Of a stretch of DNA of 64,000 bases, positions 61,203 through 64,000 are shown piece after piece (position 1 is the first letter of the stretch; every line of letters starts with the position of its first letter). The position numbers were made by a program, and so were the translations under genes. The notes beneath the pieces are model-generated. The model had not been told where the DNA came from and did no database searches. It saw only the letters and a list, made by a program, of their open reading frames with translations. The DNA is from Oscillatoriophycideae cyanobacterium NC_groundwater_1537_Pr4_S-0.65um_50_18 (lineage in GTDB: Bacteria; Cyanobacteriota; Cyanobacteriia; Elainellales; Elainellaceae), in contig JACQYI010000060.1 in NCBI GenBank assembly GCA_016208305.1, positions 124,001-188,000 on the forward strand, in the 5' to 3' direction.

Positions 61203-63455
61203 TCAGTGATCGCGCGGAGTTTGCCCAGGTGTAGAGGCATTAGACGAACGAATTCTGACGGGAGCCGATCGTGCAACCGAGAGCCACCTGCCTTCTTCGG
61301 TGAGGTAGCCTAGCGTCGCAATATAGTCACCGTAGGATGGCACGCTGACATGACGATCGTTAGCCGTTTCGCTACATTCAAACTGCTGGAGTCCTTTAGG
61401 GGGTTGATCATTCAGATCGACACCTGTAATGTCGTAGATTCTCAAAACCAAACGCTGTCCCCCCTTTTGCCGCAATTCCTGTTTGCGTTCTTCAGAGACT
61501 TCCCAGTAGGCATAGATTTCTTCAGCGCTGCGCGGCACCAGCAGTAGCCGACTTTCGGCAGTTGCACGATCGCTAGAGATGCGGCTGCGGGCGGCTGCAA
61601 CGGCATCTCCTGCAATCGCTTTACCCATAGGAGTGACGTTTCCTGACGCGGTTCCTGATGGAGAGACCGCTGGGTTAGCACTATCTTGGCTGGAATTCTC
61701 TAAGAGATTGGATGAACTCCCAGGAGATGGGTCTACGGCAGTCTGTACTTTAGAGGCTGTCTCACCTACAGCAGTTGGCAAAGCCTCATAGCTAGGTGGC
61801 TCGGATAGGATTGAGGTATCTTCTGGGGTTGAAGGAAGGCAAACCGGAACCCGCACATGGGGCGATCGCGCCAAGGGTAGCCAGCGCTGTGTGCCAGTCA
61901 GGTAACCAATCTCAGCAATATAGTCTCGATCGTCAATGGGAATGGGCACATGCAGCTCTTGAGCAGATTCTGAGCAGTCAAATTCCTGGGTGCTGTGGGG
62001 GGGCTGGTAATAGGCATCAATATCGGTCACATCGTAAAGCCGTAGCTTCAAGTCTTGTCCGCCCTGCTGCTTCAGGAGAGTTCTATGGGCTTCTGACACC
62101 TCCCAGCTAGCATGAGCAGATTTGCAGTTTCGCGGCGTCAGGACAATGCGGCTGTCGTGAGCTTGGGGCAGGGCTGTAGATGCAAGGACAGGACTAGGAG
62201 CCTCAGGAATTACGGTTGTAGGGACGATCGATTCCCTCAAAGCCGACTCTGCTGGAATAGCCTCTGCCTCTGAGCGATCGCGCAGCAACCAAGCTAAAAA
62301 CCCCAGGCCGCCTAAGGCAGGCAAAAGCCACCACCAACGTGACAAGAAGCTGTCCCCTTCGATGGCAGTGATGAGGTTGCCGGGGGAGGCGCTAGCTCCT
62401 GGATCTGCTGATGGCGGAGCCGTTGCGCCCGGTGATGTGGCTCCCGGTGCAACTGCGCCTGGTGAAGCGGCTCCTGGCGAAACCACTGGACTAGAAGCAC
62501 TCGGTGAAACTGCCGGAGCCGGACTGGCTACTGCCGGAGCCGGACTGGCAGGAGCGGCAGCCGCAACAGCCGCGACGGCTCCAGTGACCGCAGCCACTCT
62601 AGCGGCTTCTACAGCGGCCTGACTATCGGGCGCAGTGGCAATACCCAAGAATCCCTGAATGGCTGGGCTGGGATCAGGGCCTTTGTAGACGTAAGAAAGA
62701 GGCTGCGAAAAGGGGTAGCGCGGATCGTTGGGGAAGGTGCCATATAAGGGAAGAATGCGCACCGCCGGATTGGTACTCACCTGATCGGTGATGCCATAGC
62801 TGATGCCATCGTTGCCCAGTTGCTGAATGATCTCGTTGGTGTTGTCATCTGCCACCTTGACGGTGCTGGCACCCGGCTGAAACGGTGCGACTTGAAAGAC
62901 AGGATAATTGGCGAAAGCGCGCCGAGTGTCGCTGTTGTCAGGGCGATCGATCAAGCGAATGGGAAGATCAACCCCACCGACCTGCGACCATTCCGTAATT
63001 TCGCCTCTGAAGATGCTGGCAAACTGTTCGCCTGTTAAGCCTTCAGTAAAAGGATTGTTAGCGCCGACGAAAATGGCGATCCTGTTGCGAGCCACTGGAA
63101 CTGCAACAAGACCTTGCGCCTGTTCTTCTGCGGTGAGAGGACGACCGATCGCCGCCAAATCAGCCTTGCCTTCTAAAACAGCCTGAAGTGCAGTCTCGCT
63201 GTCGCTATAGCTTAGATCGACCTGTGTGCCCGGAAACTGAGTTTTGAAGCGATCGCTCAACGCTTGGTTGATTGACGTCATGCTGCTAGAGCCGTCAATT
63301 TTGACCGTTGTGCCTTGAGGGAGAGGTGCCGGAATCGGGAATGCAGCCTGAGCCAGGACTAGATTTGACGTTAAAGCGGCTGAATTTGGAGCAGCGGTGA
63401 AAGCGAGTAACATCACGAGAGCCGCTACAGCTTCGCATTTCTTAAGTGGTTTCAT
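61203..63455 (-). CDS. PstS-like domain, TM and two DUF4912 domains
   Basis: This 750-residue protein has a signal peptide (1-36), then a PBP-like domain (about 50-280): TVKIDGSSSMTSINQALSDR, SDSETALQAVLEGKADLAAI, GEITEWSQVGG and NPAVRILPLYGTF. It resembles phosphate-binding PstS proteins, but ligand residues were not checked. A Pro/Ala/Ser linker (about 305-365) leads to a membrane helix (WWWLLPALGGLGFLAWLL) and two DUF4912 units (RIVLTPRNCKSAHASWEVSE and RLLLVPRSAEEIYAYWEVSE). The PBP part should be outside the membrane and the DUF4912 pair inside. This layout suggests an envelope sensor; that is inferred. Confidence 0.8.
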   Translation of the reverse strand: MKPLKKCEAVAALVMLLAFTAAPNSAALTSNLVLAQAAFPIPAPLPQGTTVKIDGSSSMTSINQALSDRFKTQFPGTQVDLSYSDSETALQAVLEGKADLAAIGRPLTAEEQAQGLVAVPVARNRIAIFVGANNPFTEGLTGEQFASIFRGEITEWSQVGGVDLPIRLIDRPDNSDTRRAFANYPVFQVAPFQPGASTVKVADDNTNEIIQQLGNDGISYGITDQVSTNPAVRILPLYGTFPNDPRYPFSQPLSYVYKGPDPSPAIQGFLGIATAPDSQAAVEAARVAAVTGAVAAVAAAAPASPAPAVASPAPAVSPSASSPVVSPGAASPGAVAPGATSPGATAPPSADPGASASPGNLITAIEGDSFLSRWWWLLPALGGLGFLAWLLRDRSEAEAIPAESALRESIVPTTVIPEAPSPVLASTALPQAHDSRIVLTPRNCKSAHASWEVSEAHRTLLKQQGGQDLKLRLYDVTDIDAYYQPPHSTQEFDCSESAQELHVPIPIDDRDYIAEIGYLTGTQRWLPLARSPHVRVPVCLPSTPEDTSILSEPPSYEALPTAVGETASKVQTAVDPSPGSSSNLLENSSQDSANPAVSPSGTASGNVTPMGKAIAGDAVAAARSRISSDRATAESRLLLVPRSAEEIYAYWEVSEERKQELRQKGGQRLVLRIYDITGVDLNDQPPKGLQQFECSETANDRHVSVPSYGDYIATLGYLTEEGRWLSVARSAPVRIRSSNASTPGQTPRDH

Positions 63456-63613
63456 AAAAAATCCTGACTGAACCTTGCATTTGCGAAAAGCACGCTGTGA
63501 TTATAGGATCAAGCCCTAAAATCGGGGAATTTAAGTAATATTTATTTTTCATTTTTTATAGTAACCCTAAATCCTCTGGGTGCTCTTTGCGCTTCAGCCA
63601 AACCTGACTGGCA

Positions 63614-64000
63614 TCAGCCAAACCTGACTTGCAATAGGGAACAATCATCTTCAAAGCTGCCTTTGCCGCTGAGCGACTGTACGGCAGCAATCACTTGCTC
63701 AAAGGGGTCTGGCTGTAGACCGTGAAACTGGCTGAGGAGATGGATAAATTCATCTAAATTCCAAGGCGTTTCATCCGGTTGTGCCACCTCATAAATGCCG
63801 TCGCTAAAGAGGTACAGCGTATCGCCTGACCGAACTTGGCAAAATTCGCTGGTGTATTTGCGATCGCTCAACATGCCGATCGGCACACCTGCCGTTTTTA
63901 GCAGCCTGATATCGGCTAACGATGAGATGCTGGCTGACATCAAAACGGCAGGCGGATGCCCAGCACTAGCATAAATTAACTGTCGTTTTTGCTGATTGTA
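63614..64000 (-). CDS. PP2C/SpoIIE-type phosphatase (C-terminal part)
   Basis: The frame stays open to the window edge, so only the last 128 residues are seen. It shows the SpoIIE/PP2C C-terminal core: IYASAGHPPAVLM, then GVPIGMLSDRKYTSEFCQVR, GDTLYLFSDGIYEV and SFEDDCSLLQVRFG, with the metal-binding Asp residues of SDG and EDD. Such phosphatases remove phosphate from anti-anti-sigma factors or are the output of two-component or GAF sensors; the missing N-terminal part would say which. Confidence 0.85.
   Translation of the reverse strand, partial: YNQQKRQLIYASAGHPPAVLMSASISSLADIRLLKTAGVPIGMLSDRKYTSEFCQVRSGDTLYLFSDGIYEVAQPDETPWNLDEFIHLLSQFHGLQPDPFEQVIAAVQSLSGKGSFEDDCSLLQVRFG

Overview
The window looks like the chromosome of a filamentous, Leptolyngbya/Oscillatoria-type cyanobacterium. 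The evidence is the very frequent HIP1 octamer (GCGATCGC and one-mismatch forms) in coding and intergenic DNA, a Ycf34 gene, DUF4912 and YaaW-type proteins, and intergenic hairpins typical of such genomes. Genus cannot be fixed from the sequence alone. All family names below come from reading the proteins; no database search was run.

Positions 1-9.8 kb are a defence island. It opens with the 3' end of a DISARM locus (C-terminal DrmB with its DUF1998 region, then DrmC). A decayed minus-strand gene follows, then a tight five-gene minus-strand operon (2129-8808): a helical protein, two different P-loop GTPases, a large GAP1-like protein and an EAD-trypsin-like protease. This matches the architecture of predicted GTPase-centred conflict systems and is the strongest candidate for a poorly described system here. 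Positions 10.4-16.8 kb form a second accessory block: two related coiled-coil proteins flanking a protein with primase-like motifs, twin small HTH genes with matching candidate operators, a cysteine-containing protein, an intact tyrosine recombinase and a catalytically dead recombinase-like paralogue. A tRNA-Met gene lies just beyond (17688-17760), so the block may be an integrated element.

Positions 18-25 kb hold phosphoglucomutase, a small secreted peptide gene, a MliC-like secreted protein, a membrane protein and a 1000-residue alpha/beta-hydrolase-like protein. Positions 25.2-27.3 kb contain three consecutive toxin-antitoxin pairs embedded in short direct repeats. Positions 27.5-29.5 kb are bounded by 82-bp direct repeats and carry a DUF6602 nuclease-like gene and a structured RNA resembling HEARO/omegaRNA with no IscB gene.

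From 30 kb the content is mainly core. It includes carB, a LGFP-repeat metzincin protease with a co-transcribed HEAT protein, a glycosyltransferase and a sugar aminotransferase. thiC and a sodium/solute symporter each lie behind a TPP riboswitch. An EF-hand protein sits next to an aberrant CAX-like exchanger, followed by a methylglyoxal synthase/diacylglycerol kinase fusion. A GST and TetR pair is divergent over twin operators. Further genes include rarD, a J-protein, YaaW, a renalase-like oxidase, the CCA enzyme, ycf34, a rhomboid, a YidB-like protein, a PstS-like/DUF4912 surface protein, and the end of a SpoIIE-type phosphatase running off the right edge. Near-perfect inverted repeats of 11-25 bp stems sit at many gene ends and probably act as (often bidirectional) terminators.
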